Assembly (NCBI GenBank): GCA_947463095.1
Contig: CANHRE010000001.1
Coordinates: 74,719-118,846, forward strand
Length of the DNA stretch: 44,128 nucleotides
Source: Flavobacteriales bacterium
Lineage (GTDB): Bacteria; Bacteroidota; Bacteroidia; NS11-12g; UBA955
Reading direction: 5' to 3'
Shown here in pieces: positions 17,796-25,969 of this stretch. Below the pieces are notes generated by a model. That model was not told the DNA's origin. It was given only the letters and a program-made list of their open reading frames with translations, and made no database searches. Every line of letters begins with the position of its first letter. The first letter of the stretch is position 1. The position numbers were made by a program, and so were the translations under genes.

Positions 17796-19010
17796 ATGGA
17801 ACATCAGATTGCACATATGGACCTTGATTCCTTTTTTGTGAGTGTGGAACGCCTGCAGGACAGTCGTCTGGATGGCCGACCTGTGATTATCGGGGGGCAG
17901 AGCAACCGGGGGGTGGTGGCCAGTTGCAGCTATGAGGCCCGGGCCTATGGCATCAGCAGTGCCATGCCCATGAAAACGGCCCGGCAGCTGTGTCCGCACG
18001 GCGTATTCATCCGGGGCGACAGCGGCTTGTACAGCAAGTATTCCAACGTGGTAACGGAGGTTATCGGTGAAAGTGTGCCTTTGTATGAGAAGGCCAGCAT
18101 TGACGAGTTTTACCTAGACCTGACGGGGATGGATCGCTTTTTTGGCTGCATGAAACTGGTTGGGGAATTAAAGCAAAGGATCCACAAGGAGGTGGGCCTA
18201 CCCATTTCTTTCGGCCTGTCCACCAACAAAACGGTGAGCAAGGTAGCCACGGGCGAAGCCAAGCCTGCAGGGCAGATGCAGGTGATACAGGGGCAGGAGA
18301 AGGGATTTCTGGCGCCTTTGTCGGTACGGAAAATACCCGGTGTGGGGGCAGAAACATACAGAACCCTGCGCGGGCTGGGCATTGAGCAAATCCGCAGCAT
18401 CCAGGAACTGCCCAGGGAACTGATGGAAAAGACCCTGGGAAAGAACGGTGCGGAAATATGGAAAAAATCCAACGGTATAGACCCCAGCCCGGTGATTGCC
18501 TGGCATGAGCGCAAGAGCCTGAGCATGGAGCGCACCTTCGACCGCGATACCATTGACATTGCCAAGCTGAAGGGCATCCTGACAGCCATGACCGAAAGCC
18601 TGGCCTATCAACTGCGAAAGGGACAGAAGCTCACCCAGTGTGTGGCGGTGAAGATTCGCTACAGCGACTTCAATACCCATACCCTGCAGCAAAGGATTGC
18701 CTATACCAGTGCCGATCATATACTCATCCCGCAGGTGCAGGAATTGTTTGAGCGCCTGTACCAGCGGCGCATCCTGATACGGCTTATCGGGGTGCGTTTC
18801 AGCGAGTTGGTAGGCGGCGGGCATCAGATGGACCTGTTTGAAGACCGGGCGGAGATGATGCAGTTGTACGAAGCCATGGACCGCATCCGCAACCGCTACG
18901 GCGACCGTTCGGTGATGCGGGCGGCCGGTATGCTGGCTAAAAGCATCGGCCGCAATGACAATCCCTTCGACGGCAGCGCCCCCCTCCTTCTGGCCAACCG
19001 GAGAAGTTGA
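17796..19010 (+). CDS. dinB: DNA polymerase IV (Y-family)
   Basis: A 404-residue translesion polymerase. The catalytic carboxylates are D9 ('HMDLDSFF'), D103 and E104 ('SIDEFYLD'). The steric and nucleotide-binding region 'YEARAYGISSAMP' is at 47-58 and the HhH thumb at about 178-200 ('KIPGVGAETYRTLRGLG'). The little-finger domain covers about 235-345. A good beta-clamp-binding motif, 'QMDLF' (344-348), is followed by 56 more residues, so it is not at the extreme C-terminus. Bypass of damaged bases is the family role. No SOS box is recognisable, but LexA sites in this phylum differ from the E. coli consensus. Confidence 0.94.
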   Translation: MEHQIAHMDLDSFFVSVERLQDSRLDGRPVIIGGQSNRGVVASCSYEARAYGISSAMPMKTARQLCPHGVFIRGDSGLYSKYSNVVTEVIGESVPLYEKASIDEFYLDLTGMDRFFGCMKLVGELKQRIHKEVGLPISFGLSTNKTVSKVATGEAKPAGQMQVIQGQEKGFLAPLSVRKIPGVGAETYRTLRGLGIEQIRSIQELPRELMEKTLGKNGAEIWKKSNGIDPSPVIAWHERKSLSMERTFDRDTIDIAKLKGILTAMTESLAYQLRKGQKLTQCVAVKIRYSDFNTHTLQQRIAYTSADHILIPQVQELFERLYQRRILIRLIGVRFSELVGGGHQMDLFEDRAEMMQLYEAMDRIRNRYGDRSVMRAAGMLAKSIGRNDNPFDGSAPLLLANRRS

Positions 19011-19232
19011 TGCCGGATACTTTTTATAAAATTAACGCCTGCGGTGTTTAATTCGTTCCAGTAATATATCAACACTGCGGGAATGCTATTGGGGTCAATC
19101 CGGGTTTTGTGCGGTCTGTTGATTATATGCAGGCCTCCGGCTATAAAATATAAAATACTACAGCATGCTTCTTTTTGTATTTATACGAATAAAACTTATA
19201 ATCGCAACTTAATAAATTAATTATATTAAGCA

Positions 19233-19979
19233 ATGAACAGACATTTATTATCTCTGAGTATCGCATTCCTGACTGGTATGAACGGCTTCGCTCAAGACAA
19301 TTCCGGGCATAAAATGTTCACAATGAATATGGGCCTGAGCATTCCCACCGGGGCTTACGGTAGTAAAAACTTCGACAATACACTGGCCGGATATGCCATG
19401 CCCGGTTTTCTCATTGACCTGACCTATCAACATGAATTTCACCCTAATCTTGGATTTACGGCCATGGGACGAAGCATGGCCCATAGCATGAATGATTTTC
19501 TCTTTGAGTATGACTTCGCCAATTATCTGAAAAAAAATAGCGCCGGAAGCAACCCCATTGTATATATCGGACCAACAGTCTATTCAATTGGGGGACTTAT
19601 GGCCGGTATGTATGGTGACTTTTCATGGAATCAAAAAATTCAGTTTGAGCCCCGGATGCTCATTGGTTTTTCCGTCGCTACCCTGCCGGGCATGATTACC
19701 GATGCTTATAATTCCACAACGCTGGTCACTACGACAGTGCGGGAAACTGCCAGCACATTTTGCTTTAGCTACCTGATTGGCATGGGTTTTAAAATGAATC
19801 TGGGTACCCATTCCTTTTTACATATCAATCTAGACACATACGGCGCTAATGCCCGCTGGAATGATGTGCGATATATCAGCGCCGGCTATGCGAGCAGTAC
19901 GATTCAAAACCGCAAATTCGATTACTTCATGAATTTCCGCACCCTCAACTTAAGCGCCGGCTTCGGGTTGAAGTTCTGA
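19233..19979 (+). CDS. Putative outer-membrane beta-barrel protein
   Basis: A 248-residue protein with a signal peptide (about 1-20, 'GMNGFAQD'). It is rich in alternating aromatic and glycine strands and ends 'LNLSAGFGLKF', with the terminal Phe typical of outer-membrane barrels. The pattern suggests an 8- to 10-strand barrel without a plug or periplasmic domain. No family is recognised. It follows an AT-rich intergenic stretch of 222 bases, and its own codon use is less GC-rich than that of dinB, so horizontal origin is possible but unproven. Confidence 0.6.
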   Translation: MNRHLLSLSIAFLTGMNGFAQDNSGHKMFTMNMGLSIPTGAYGSKNFDNTLAGYAMPGFLIDLTYQHEFHPNLGFTAMGRSMAHSMNDFLFEYDFANYLKKNSAGSNPIVYIGPTVYSIGGLMAGMYGDFSWNQKIQFEPRMLIGFSVATLPGMITDAYNSTTLVTTTVRETASTFCFSYLIGMGFKMNLGTHSFLHINLDTYGANARWNDVRYISAGYASSTIQNRKFDYFMNFRTLNLSAGFGLKF

Positions 19980-20147
19980 TTGGATTTAGCTTATCATTTT
20001 AGGTTTATAGCCTATTTTCCCCATTCCAAATCATTTCAGCACTGAACCCATTTATCGGCAGCTCTTGTTTCTATACTCGATAAATTACAGCAATTTCATA
20101 ACCGCATCAATACGGCATATCAGGGCAACCGTAATTTATGGACAGCC

Positions 20148-20276
20148 ATGAAAAACAACAGTCAGGCCACACAATTACTTGTCCAACTGGAGCATAGCCT
20201 GCGCTTTCGCGATGCGGAAAATGAACGCATGAAACAGGGTATTCCCATAGACAGGATGTTCAAGAGTCGTGTATGA
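20148..20276 (+). CDS. Small ORF (42 aa), possibly a gene remnant
   Basis: An ATG-started frame encodes 42 residues ('MKNNSQATQLLVQLEHSLRF...' to '...DRMFKSRV'), polar and probably helical. The same frame is open for another 34 codons upstream, back to a stop at 20043, without any ATG, and the translated upstream part ('LDKLQQFHNRINTAYQGNRN') looks protein-like. This could be the 3' end of a decayed gene or a short standalone peptide. It fills the 306-base gap between the barrel protein and the HAD gene, in which I see nothing else. I do not recognise the family. Confidence 0.35.
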   Translation: MKNNSQATQLLVQLEHSLRFRDAENERMKQGIPIDRMFKSRV

Positions 20277-20285
20277 GTGGGCGGC

Positions 20286-20750
20286 TCAGGGGTTCAGGAT
20301 TACATGATGCAGCAGTTCCCTTAGGGATTGCATGTGTTGCACGTTCAGGCCAATCATCGGGCTTGTCAGCAGTAAGCGTTCCTTGAATGCAGCAGGAAGA
20401 TCATTGAGGGATTTATCGTCGTCAATGATGATAAAATTTTCACCGGACGGCCGTGACACAAGCCAGTGAATCACTTCTTCTCTTCTGCTCCTGAGCTGTG
20501 TATTCGAATCAGTGCACAAAAGCTTCGACACCTCTATCCCCCTGTTGCGGAAAATGCTTTTCCACTGTTCCACATTAAACCTTGACCTATGGGATGTGGT
20601 AAGCACAATGGTATCAGCTTCTGTAAGAATTTCCTGAAGCACTTGAACGGCCCCGGAGGCAAAAACGGGAAATCCATCCTGTAACAATTCAGGCTTTTGC
20701 CAGCTTTTAGCCGGAAGCATAACACCATCTATGTCCAAGAGGATAAACAT
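20286..20750 (-). CDS. HAD-superfamily protein (SAK RNA-repair type)
   Basis: A 154-residue compact HAD fold without a large cap. Motif I is 'LLDIDGVML' with the nucleophile Asp6 and acid/base Asp8, motif II 'VLTTSHRSRF' near 49, and motif IV 'IIIDDDKSL' near 107-115. It resembles the HAD domain described in 'Swiss Army Knife' RNA-repair proteins, where it is proposed to process nucleic-acid or sugar-phosphate ends. The biochemical substrate is unknown. It lies 17 bases downstream of the ParB-like gene on the same strand, so the two are probably one transcript. Confidence 0.75.
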   Translation of the reverse strand: MFILLDIDGVMLPAKSWQKPELLQDGFPVFASGAVQVLQEILTEADTIVLTTSHRSRFNVEQWKSIFRNRGIEVSKLLCTDSNTQLRSRREEVIHWLVSRPSGENFIIIDDDKSLNDLPAAFKERLLLTSPMIGLNVQHMQSLRELLHHVILNP

Positions 20751-20767
20751 GGATGCAAAGGTAGGAA

Positions 20768-21151
20768 TTACTTGAGTAATGCACAGAATGACGCTATATC
20801 AAGTCCATTGTGCAAGGCATCCTCTTCATTCAACATTTGAATCTTCGCTTCTGTGTCCCAGTCCTCAAGAACCAGCGAGACATTATGCCAGGAGACTGGT
20901 AAAGTGGCCGATGTACTTTTCCAGGGCACTATTTCCATTTTTGCACCAGCGAGCAAAGATGCTATATAGCGGTGATGTCCATCAATAATTAAATCTCCAC
21001 TAACTTTTATACCCTTAAATCTGATACCTACCAGCATTTTCCTGTGTATCCTTTGCACTATGGGAAAACAGAGTTTGTCTTGGGTTGATTTTAAATTCTG
21101 ATTGCGCTCCTTAAGCAGATGATGAACAATTTCTAAAGTCAAGTTTACCAT
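20768..21151 (-). CDS. ParB/sulfiredoxin-fold small protein
   Basis: A 127-residue protein. Its core motif 'LIIDGHHRYIASLLAG' (55-70) is the ParB/Srx signature, as in ParB N-terminal domains and related CTP/ATP-using enzymes. The N-terminal part contains 'LCFPIVQRIHRKMLVGIRF'. No helix-turn-helix follows, so it is not a chromosome-partition ParB. The ATG at 21151 was chosen; longer open frames continue antisense to the VOC gene and are unlikely to be translated. Pairing with the HAD gene suggests a two-gene module; no function is known to me. Confidence 0.65.
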   Translation of the reverse strand: MVNLTLEIVHHLLKERNQNLKSTQDKLCFPIVQRIHRKMLVGIRFKGIKVSGDLIIDGHHRYIASLLAGAKMEIVPWKSTSATLPVSWHNVSLVLEDWDTEAKIQMLNEEDALHNGLDIASFCALLK

Positions 21152-21283
21152 AATTAAGATTATTTTATAATTCAAAGTAGAACTAATTTTTCTTTTGCTG
21201 AAAAGAACGAATGCACAAATGTAAGAGCCGTCTGTCATCGTTCGCTCTTCAAACAGCGAATTACAGTCATTACAATTGACCTG

Positions 21284-21291
21284 TATCTTTG
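21284..21291 (+). promoter_or_regulatory. -7 promoter element of the VOC/SRPBCC operon
   Basis: TATCTTTG is a full match to TAnnTTTG and lies 43 bases before the VOC start codon. A weak TTA sits 20 bases upstream in the -33 position. Confidence 0.4.
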
Positions 21292-21334
21292 ATGCCACCG
21301 TTCCCGATTTCATCACAATATTATTCCCTAACCC

Positions 21335-21742
21335 ATGAAGGCCCAAACCCTGTACATTAACCTTCCCGTGAAAGACCTGAACAAAACTCGGAACTTCTGG
21401 ACCCGGCTCGGATGCCGCTTCAACGAGCAGTTTTCCGACGACAAAGCGCTTTGCCTGGTACTGCGGGAAGAGCTGATGTATGTTATGTTGGTCACCCATG
21501 AATTGTTCCGGACCTTCACCAACAGGCCCATTGCAGATGCCTCTTCCACGCAGGTGCTGACCGCATTGCAGGTGCATGGTCGCGAGGAAGTAGATCAGCT
21601 CGTGACCCTGGCTCTGGACATGGGTGCCACGCGCTACAGAGAGGCTGCTGACCACGGCTGGATGTACTACGACAGCTTTGCCGACCTCGATGGCCACCAA
21701 TGGGAAATCATGTGCATCAACCCCACGCAACTTCCTCAATAA
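21335..21742 (+). CDS. VOC-family (glyoxalase/bleomycin-resistance fold) protein
   Basis: A 135-residue protein with two beta-alpha-beta3 units. It starts 'TLYINLPVKDLNKTRNFWTRLG', and its second half ends 'DLDGHQWEIMCINP', where the Glu is a typical metal ligand. The family covers lactoylglutathione lyases, dioxygenases and antibiotic-binding proteins; the exact reaction cannot be told from the sequence. The stop codon is 3 bases before the next gene, an SRPBCC-fold protein, a frequent pairing in Bacteroidota genomes. Confidence 0.85.
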   Translation: MKAQTLYINLPVKDLNKTRNFWTRLGCRFNEQFSDDKALCLVLREELMYVMLVTHELFRTFTNRPIADASSTQVLTALQVHGREEVDQLVTLALDMGATRYREAADHGWMYYDSFADLDGHQWEIMCINPTQLPQ

Positions 21743-21745
21743 ACC

Positions 21746-22159
21746 ATGAACTTGGATAAAATCACCGTAGAAGTCCTGATTGCCGCCGACAGGCAGAAGG
21801 CATGGAACTACTATACCGACCCGGCCCATATCACAGGCTGGAACTTTGCAGACCCAAGCTGGCATTGCCCTGCCGCGAGCAACGACCTGAGCATCGGAGG
21901 GCGTTACTTCGCCAGGATGGAAGCGAGGGACGGAAGTTTCGGCTTTGATTTTGAAGCAGTTTATTCCGACATCCAACCCGGTGAATCCTTCAGCTATGAA
22001 TTTGGCGGCAGACAGGCTGCGGTTTCATTCCGCGCACAGGGCCAAATGACCGAAGTACGGGTTGTATTTGACCCGGAAACCGAAAATTCCATTGAATTAC
22101 AACAGCAGGGATGGCAGGCTATTCTGAATAATTTCAAGACTTATGTAGAAGGTATTTGA
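21746..22159 (+). CDS. SRPBCC (AHSA1-like) domain protein
   Basis: A 137-residue START/Bet v 1-like fold. It shows 'ITVEVLIAADRQKAWNYYTDPAHITGW', 'ASNDLSIGGRYFARMEARDGSFGFDFEAVY' and the closing helix 'QQGWQAILNNFKTYVE', all typical of the Hsp90-ATPase-activator-like (AHSA1) branch. Such proteins hold hydrophobic ligands in a cavity. The true ligand is unknown. It is co-transcribed with the VOC gene. Confidence 0.88.
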   Translation: MNLDKITVEVLIAADRQKAWNYYTDPAHITGWNFADPSWHCPAASNDLSIGGRYFARMEARDGSFGFDFEAVYSDIQPGESFSYEFGGRQAAVSFRAQGQMTEVRVVFDPETENSIELQQQGWQAILNNFKTYVEGI

Positions 22160-22255
22160 TTGTCATTCCCATAAGCGTTTCTCCCTTACATTGTTGCCGT
22201 AGCTCATAATGCCTCTACTTATGCTTTAACCATTCCGTGATTCATGTCACCTAAA

Positions 22256-22286
22256 TTGCCATTCAGTTATTTTTAATGTACTTTCG
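22256..22286 (+). promoter_or_regulatory. Promoter of the six-gene surface operon
   Basis: TTG (22256-22258), a 20-base spacer and TACTTTCG (22279-22286) give a near-consensus Bacteroidota promoter with one mismatch in the -7 element. The ATG of the first gene is only 6 bases downstream, so a leaderless transcript is predicted. Confidence 0.55.
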
Positions 22287-22292
22287 TAATGC

Positions 22293-23216
22293 ATGAGGGT
22301 GCGAGTTTTCATAATCTGGATGGGTCTACTAGGACTAATATCCTTACAGGCCTGTGAGCAAAATGAAGATGTGCTCATCCCCGGCAATAAGCAGCCTGAC
22401 TACAGCGGTGTACCAACCATCAAGGTCGAGAATTATGTAAATAGACTGTTTATTGATTTACTGGGCAGGGAGGCTACCGACAGCGAGCGCATCCGCAGTG
22501 TGGTGTCGCTGCGCAGCGGAACGCTTTCTTTTGCGACCCGCGACAGCCTGATTCGTCGCCTGCAGCGAGATACGATCTACCGCGAAGGTGATTCAAGCTA
22601 CAGCCATGCCTGGCATGAACGTATGTATAATCTGCTCAAGGCACGCTTCCTGGAAGGCGCCGATGAAGCCGAACTTTACCTGCGCATGGGCAATGCCCAA
22701 TTCGCACAAACCATAGCCCGTCTAAACGGGGACTCCGTAGGTGTGTTCTCCGCCCAGGAGCAGATGGACAAGTACAAAAATGTGCTGAACAGTCGCTGGA
22801 AATACCGCAAGGGCCAGATCAGCCTGGGCGAAATGTGTTCCTTCATGATGAACAACGGCATCTATGACCAGATCAACATGAACAGCTTCAACTTTGTGAA
22901 TGCCAGTTTTGACGATTTATTCCGCCGCTTCCCGGTGCGCGACGAGTTTGACCAGGCCTATCAGGTTATCGAATACAATAAGCCCGGAACAGTATTCGGC
23001 AGGGTTTGTACCAACAAGAACGAATACTGCAGGTCGCTTACCGAATCAGTGGAATTTTACGAGGCGCAAATTCGCTGGGCATTTTATATCCTGCTGCAAC
23101 GCGAGGCAAGCACCCCGGAAGTGTTAAATTTACTTAGCCCCTACCGCAACAGCGGTGATTTCAAAAACGTGCAATTAGCCATCCTGAAAACCGATGAGTA
23201 TGCTCAGTTCCAATAA
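22293..23216 (+). CDS. Lipoprotein with DUF4214-like helical repeats
   Basis: A 307-residue protein. Its signal peptide ends in a lipobox ('SLQAC', Cys21). After it, 'YVNRLFIDLLGREATDSE' (about 48-65) resembles the start of DUF4214/DUF1549-type helical units, and a second unit near 250 ('AFYILLQREASTPE') ends in 'ILKTDEYAQF'. The mature protein is expected to be anchored in the outer membrane facing the periplasm or the exterior. It is the first gene of a compact six-gene operon and overlaps the next gene by 23 bases. A precise function is not supportable. Confidence 0.65.
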   Translation: MRVRVFIIWMGLLGLISLQACEQNEDVLIPGNKQPDYSGVPTIKVENYVNRLFIDLLGREATDSERIRSVVSLRSGTLSFATRDSLIRRLQRDTIYREGDSSYSHAWHERMYNLLKARFLEGADEAELYLRMGNAQFAQTIARLNGDSVGVFSAQEQMDKYKNVLNSRWKYRKGQISLGEMCSFMMNNGIYDQINMNSFNFVNASFDDLFRRFPVRDEFDQAYQVIEYNKPGTVFGRVCTNKNEYCRSLTESVEFYEAQIRWAFYILLQREASTPEVLNLLSPYRNSGDFKNVQLAILKTDEYAQFQ

Positions 23217-23697
23217 ACTTTTCTATGGCCTTGGCCTTTTGTTGCTGCTGTTCGCCGGAGCCTGCACTAAGAATGAACGGCTCAGCTACGGCCTTCTGGA
23301 TCAGGAACTGTATGAAGACAAAACCCTAAAAACCAAGAACAAGAGCGAAAGTGAATACATTAGCATTTTGTACACCAACCTCTACCAGAAGCCCATATCG
23401 CCCAACGAACTATACAAAACACAGAATGTGGTGTACAGCATCGGCGACCGCACACTGGCTTATGAAATGCTGCTGAGTAACTATTTCAATCAGGGCAGTG
23501 TGGTGATGCCTTCCAACAGCAATATGCGTGGAAGGCTGGACAGTTTTATGCTGGACACCTACAAACGTTTTTACCTGCGTTATCCCAGTGAAGCTGAAAA
23601 AACCTGGTTCCGCAACTACATCCAAGCCAACCCAGACGCCAGTGTGGAGATGGTATATACCGCTTTTGCGGCCAGTGATGAATATTCATTTTACTAG
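23194..23697 (+). CDS. Short lipoprotein, apparent paralogue of the preceding gene
   Basis: A 167-residue lipoprotein with lipobox 'FAGAC' (Cys24). The mature part has two units, 'YISILYTNLYQKPISPNE' and 'MLDTYKRFYLRYPSEAE', and ends 'AASDEYSFY'. The spacing, the 'L(L/Y)x(R/K)xxSxxE' pattern and the closing 'DEY' mirror the preceding gene, so the two probably arose by duplication. It overlaps that gene by 23 bases and is 2 bases from the next. An internal ATG at 23200 is also possible as the start. Confidence 0.65.
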   Translation: MSMLSSNKLFYGLGLLLLLFAGACTKNERLSYGLLDQELYEDKTLKTKNKSESEYISILYTNLYQKPISPNELYKTQNVVYSIGDRTLAYEMLLSNYFNQGSVVMPSNSNMRGRLDSFMLDTYKRFYLRYPSEAEKTWFRNYIQANPDASVEMVYTAFAASDEYSFY

Positions 23698-23699
23698 AC

Positions 23700-25040
23700 A
23701 TGAAGCGTAAAGAATTTATAAAGAAAGCGGGTCTGCTTGCAGCGGGCGGAGTAGCTGCACCCTATATTTTACCGAGCGGACGATTATTTGCGCGCAGCAA
23801 TACCCCGCTGGCAGATCATGTGGTGCTGGTGATGTTTGCCGGAGGGGTGCGGCAGCAGGAGGCCGTGTTGCAGCGCTATCTCGACGACAGTCAGGGCGTG
23901 AACTCTGCGGGCAACATCATGTACAACCTTATGGAAGGTGCTCCGCCGGTTTCCAAGATAGCATACGGCACTACGGCCGCGGGCGGCACTGCCGGCGGGC
24001 AACCCATCCCAAGGCTTCTGAGCCAGACGCTGCAGCAGCAGGGAACCCTGTTCCGTGAAATGCGCGCCCAGAGCGCCGGGCACTATGTGGGGCTCAACAC
24101 CCTGGTGACCGGCAATCCCGGAACTGCGCAAGGGCTGAAAGTGCGGCCGAACTTTCCCACCATTTTCGAATACCTTAGGAAACACGCCGGCTACAAGGCA
24201 TCCGACTGTTGGTTTATCGGCAATACCATTGGCAATTCCACGCCCCTGCTGAATTCTAGCGAGCATGAAACTTACGGGCTGCAATACGGAGGTAATTTCT
24301 TCGCCGCACCACTCACCTTCGGCTCCGCAGGGCGGGATGTGCTGAGCAATGCCAAACCATATTCCGACGAAGAACTGGCGCCGATGTACGCCATGAAGAA
24401 CTTCCTGGACCAGAACTTCGGCCTCAACCCGGAACAGTTTCTCAGCGTTCGTAACAGCCCTGAAGAGCGAACACGTATCAAAGAGTGGATGCGCGATGTG
24501 TACATCAGGCTGGCCAACGGGCAGATTTCCTTCCCACCCGTAAACGGCGGCGGCGACAGCTTCAACATCGGTATGGCTGCCGAAGTGCTGCGGGCCTTTA
24601 AACCTAAAGTACTTGTGGTGAACATGAGCGCCGTAGACGGCTGCCACAGCAACTTCACAGGTTACCTGCAAAGCCTGCACCGGGCCGACCACGCCACCGG
24701 CTGGCTCTGGGATCAGATACAGCGCAACATCCCTGAGATGAGCGGTAAGACCATGATGATTGTTGCTCCGGAATGCGGCCGCAACCTGAAACCCAATCCC
24801 ATCCAGGATGAAAACGATTGGTATGCCTACGACCATAGTGATGCCAATGCCCTGCGCGTTTGGGGGCTCATGGCCGGCCCGAATGTCCCCCAGAACCTGG
24901 TGGTGGGCAGCGAAATCAGTCCCAGTGGCAGACTTACCGACATCGTACCTACCATCGCCCATGCATTGGGCATCAAGGATGAAGTGATGAACTCAGGGCT
25001 ACTAGACCCGCTGGCCCGCTCCTTATTCGACAGGATATGA
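23700..25040 (+). CDS. Exported alkaline-phosphatase-superfamily protein (DUF1501-like)
   Basis: A 446-residue protein. The N-terminus 'MKRKEFIKKAGLLAAGGVAAP' looks like a twin-arginine signal with the second Arg replaced by Lys, followed by a hydrophobic core. Sulfatase/phosphatase-superfamily features are 'HVVLVMFAGGVRQQEAV' (about 40-56), 'VVNMSAVDGCHSNFTGYLQSLHRADHATGWLWD' (about 300-335), 'MMIVAPECGRN' and the late 'DHSDANALRVWGLMAGP'. The usual metal-binding Asp in the first strand is replaced here by Gly/Ala, so activity may differ. DUF1501 proteins are known mainly from gene pairs of unknown role. Tightly packed: 2 bases after one gene and overlapping the next by 4. Confidence 0.7.
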   Translation: MKRKEFIKKAGLLAAGGVAAPYILPSGRLFARSNTPLADHVVLVMFAGGVRQQEAVLQRYLDDSQGVNSAGNIMYNLMEGAPPVSKIAYGTTAAGGTAGGQPIPRLLSQTLQQQGTLFREMRAQSAGHYVGLNTLVTGNPGTAQGLKVRPNFPTIFEYLRKHAGYKASDCWFIGNTIGNSTPLLNSSEHETYGLQYGGNFFAAPLTFGSAGRDVLSNAKPYSDEELAPMYAMKNFLDQNFGLNPEQFLSVRNSPEERTRIKEWMRDVYIRLANGQISFPPVNGGGDSFNIGMAAEVLRAFKPKVLVVNMSAVDGCHSNFTGYLQSLHRADHATGWLWDQIQRNIPEMSGKTMMIVAPECGRNLKPNPIQDENDWYAYDHSDANALRVWGLMAGPNVPQNLVVGSEISPSGRLTDIVPTIAHALGIKDEVMNSGLLDPLARSLFDRI

Positions 25041-25969
25041 AACAGTTATGGATTTATCTGCTGATTGGCGTAAGCGCCCAGGCCTGTACTAAAGAGGGCA
25101 AAAGGCCTGAAAACCCCTTTAACAGCGGCAACAACCAGCAGCCCAAAGACACCACCACGGCGCCGGACCCCTACACCATCCAAGGCATCCATTACAACAT
25201 CCTGAAGCCAACCTGCGCCAACAGCGGTTGCCACGACGGCACATTTGAGCCCGACTTCAGAACCATTTCAAGTTCCTACAACACGCTGTTGTATCGCAAA
25301 CCCATCAAAAACGACGGCACAGGTAGTTTTGCAGCCAGGGTCGTGCCAGGCAATGCAGACCTGAGCATGTTGTGGTACCGCATGACGGTAGATCTGGGAG
25401 GAAACTCCGGCATCATGCCACTGGTGGTAGACCCCGGCAGCAAGTGGCCTTCCAAAAAGGTTGAATATCTGAACCATATACGCACCTGGATCAACAATGG
25501 TGCGAAAGATCAATTCGGAAATCCCCCTTCCCTTCCCGACCAGCTTCCGCAAGTGCTGGGCATGACCGTTATGGTGAATGGTACAGAAGCCTCGCGCCCC
25601 GGGCGCTACGAACCCATCCAGGTTCCTTATGGCAGCATTGCAGAGGTATGGATTTGCTTTGCCGACGATAAGAGCGCACAGGATGCGCTGAGCAACGCGC
25701 GCATCAACTTCAGCCTTGACCCAGGGAAATACAATCCTGCTTCCGCTCAAACCCTCTTGCAGGCAACGCCAGCAAGGGTTTTTAAATCAGTCTATGGTCA
25801 GAATGAAAGCTTTCTGTATCGCTTCAGCCTGAACACCAATACCTGGAAACTGGGCGATGTTATATGGTTGCAGCTGGGCATCAGCGACGGGGTAAACGGA
25901 AACTCCTTGATTCCAAACAGCGATGCCCTTTTTTATCTTAAGAAATACCTTGCCATCCGTTTGATATGA
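25037..25969 (+). CDS. Cytochrome-c-like lipoprotein with C-X4-C-H motif
   Basis: A 310-residue protein with a signal peptide ending 'SAQAC' (Cys17, a loose lipobox) and a Pro/Asn/Gln linker. A domain (about 45-160) resembles planctomycete-type cytochrome c: 'ILKPTCANSGCHDG' (Cys60, Cys65, His66) and, near 130, 'GIMPLV' as a candidate distal Met ligand, then 'IRTWINNGAKD'. The C-X4-C-H spacing differs from classical C-X2-C-H, so covalent heme is likely but unproven. The C-terminal half (about 175-310) looks like a beta-sandwich ('YEPIQVPYGSIAEVWICFADD'). Start and stop overlap the neighbouring genes by 4 bases each. Confidence 0.7.
   Translation: MKQLWIYLLIGVSAQACTKEGKRPENPFNSGNNQQPKDTTTAPDPYTIQGIHYNILKPTCANSGCHDGTFEPDFRTISSSYNTLLYRKPIKNDGTGSFAARVVPGNADLSMLWYRMTVDLGGNSGIMPLVVDPGSKWPSKKVEYLNHIRTWINNGAKDQFGNPPSLPDQLPQVLGMTVMVNGTEASRPGRYEPIQVPYGSIAEVWICFADDKSAQDALSNARINFSLDPGKYNPASAQTLLQATPARVFKSVYGQNESFLYRFSLNTNTWKLGDVIWLQLGISDGVNGNSLIPNSDALFYLKKYLAIRLI

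Noticed and set aside
17650-17841. 63-residue ORF between the T9SS protein gene and dinB
   Set aside because: It starts with a non-ATG codon, overlaps the dinB start and has no family features.
21152-21976. Long minus-strand open frame extending the ParB-like gene to 402 residues
   Set aside because: The extension lies antisense to the VOC and SRPBCC genes and has no family features; the conserved domain starts after the ATG at 21151.
23784-24962. 392-residue minus-strand open frame
   Set aside because: It is antisense to the DUF1501-like gene, whose translation carries clear family motifs; the reverse frame shows none.
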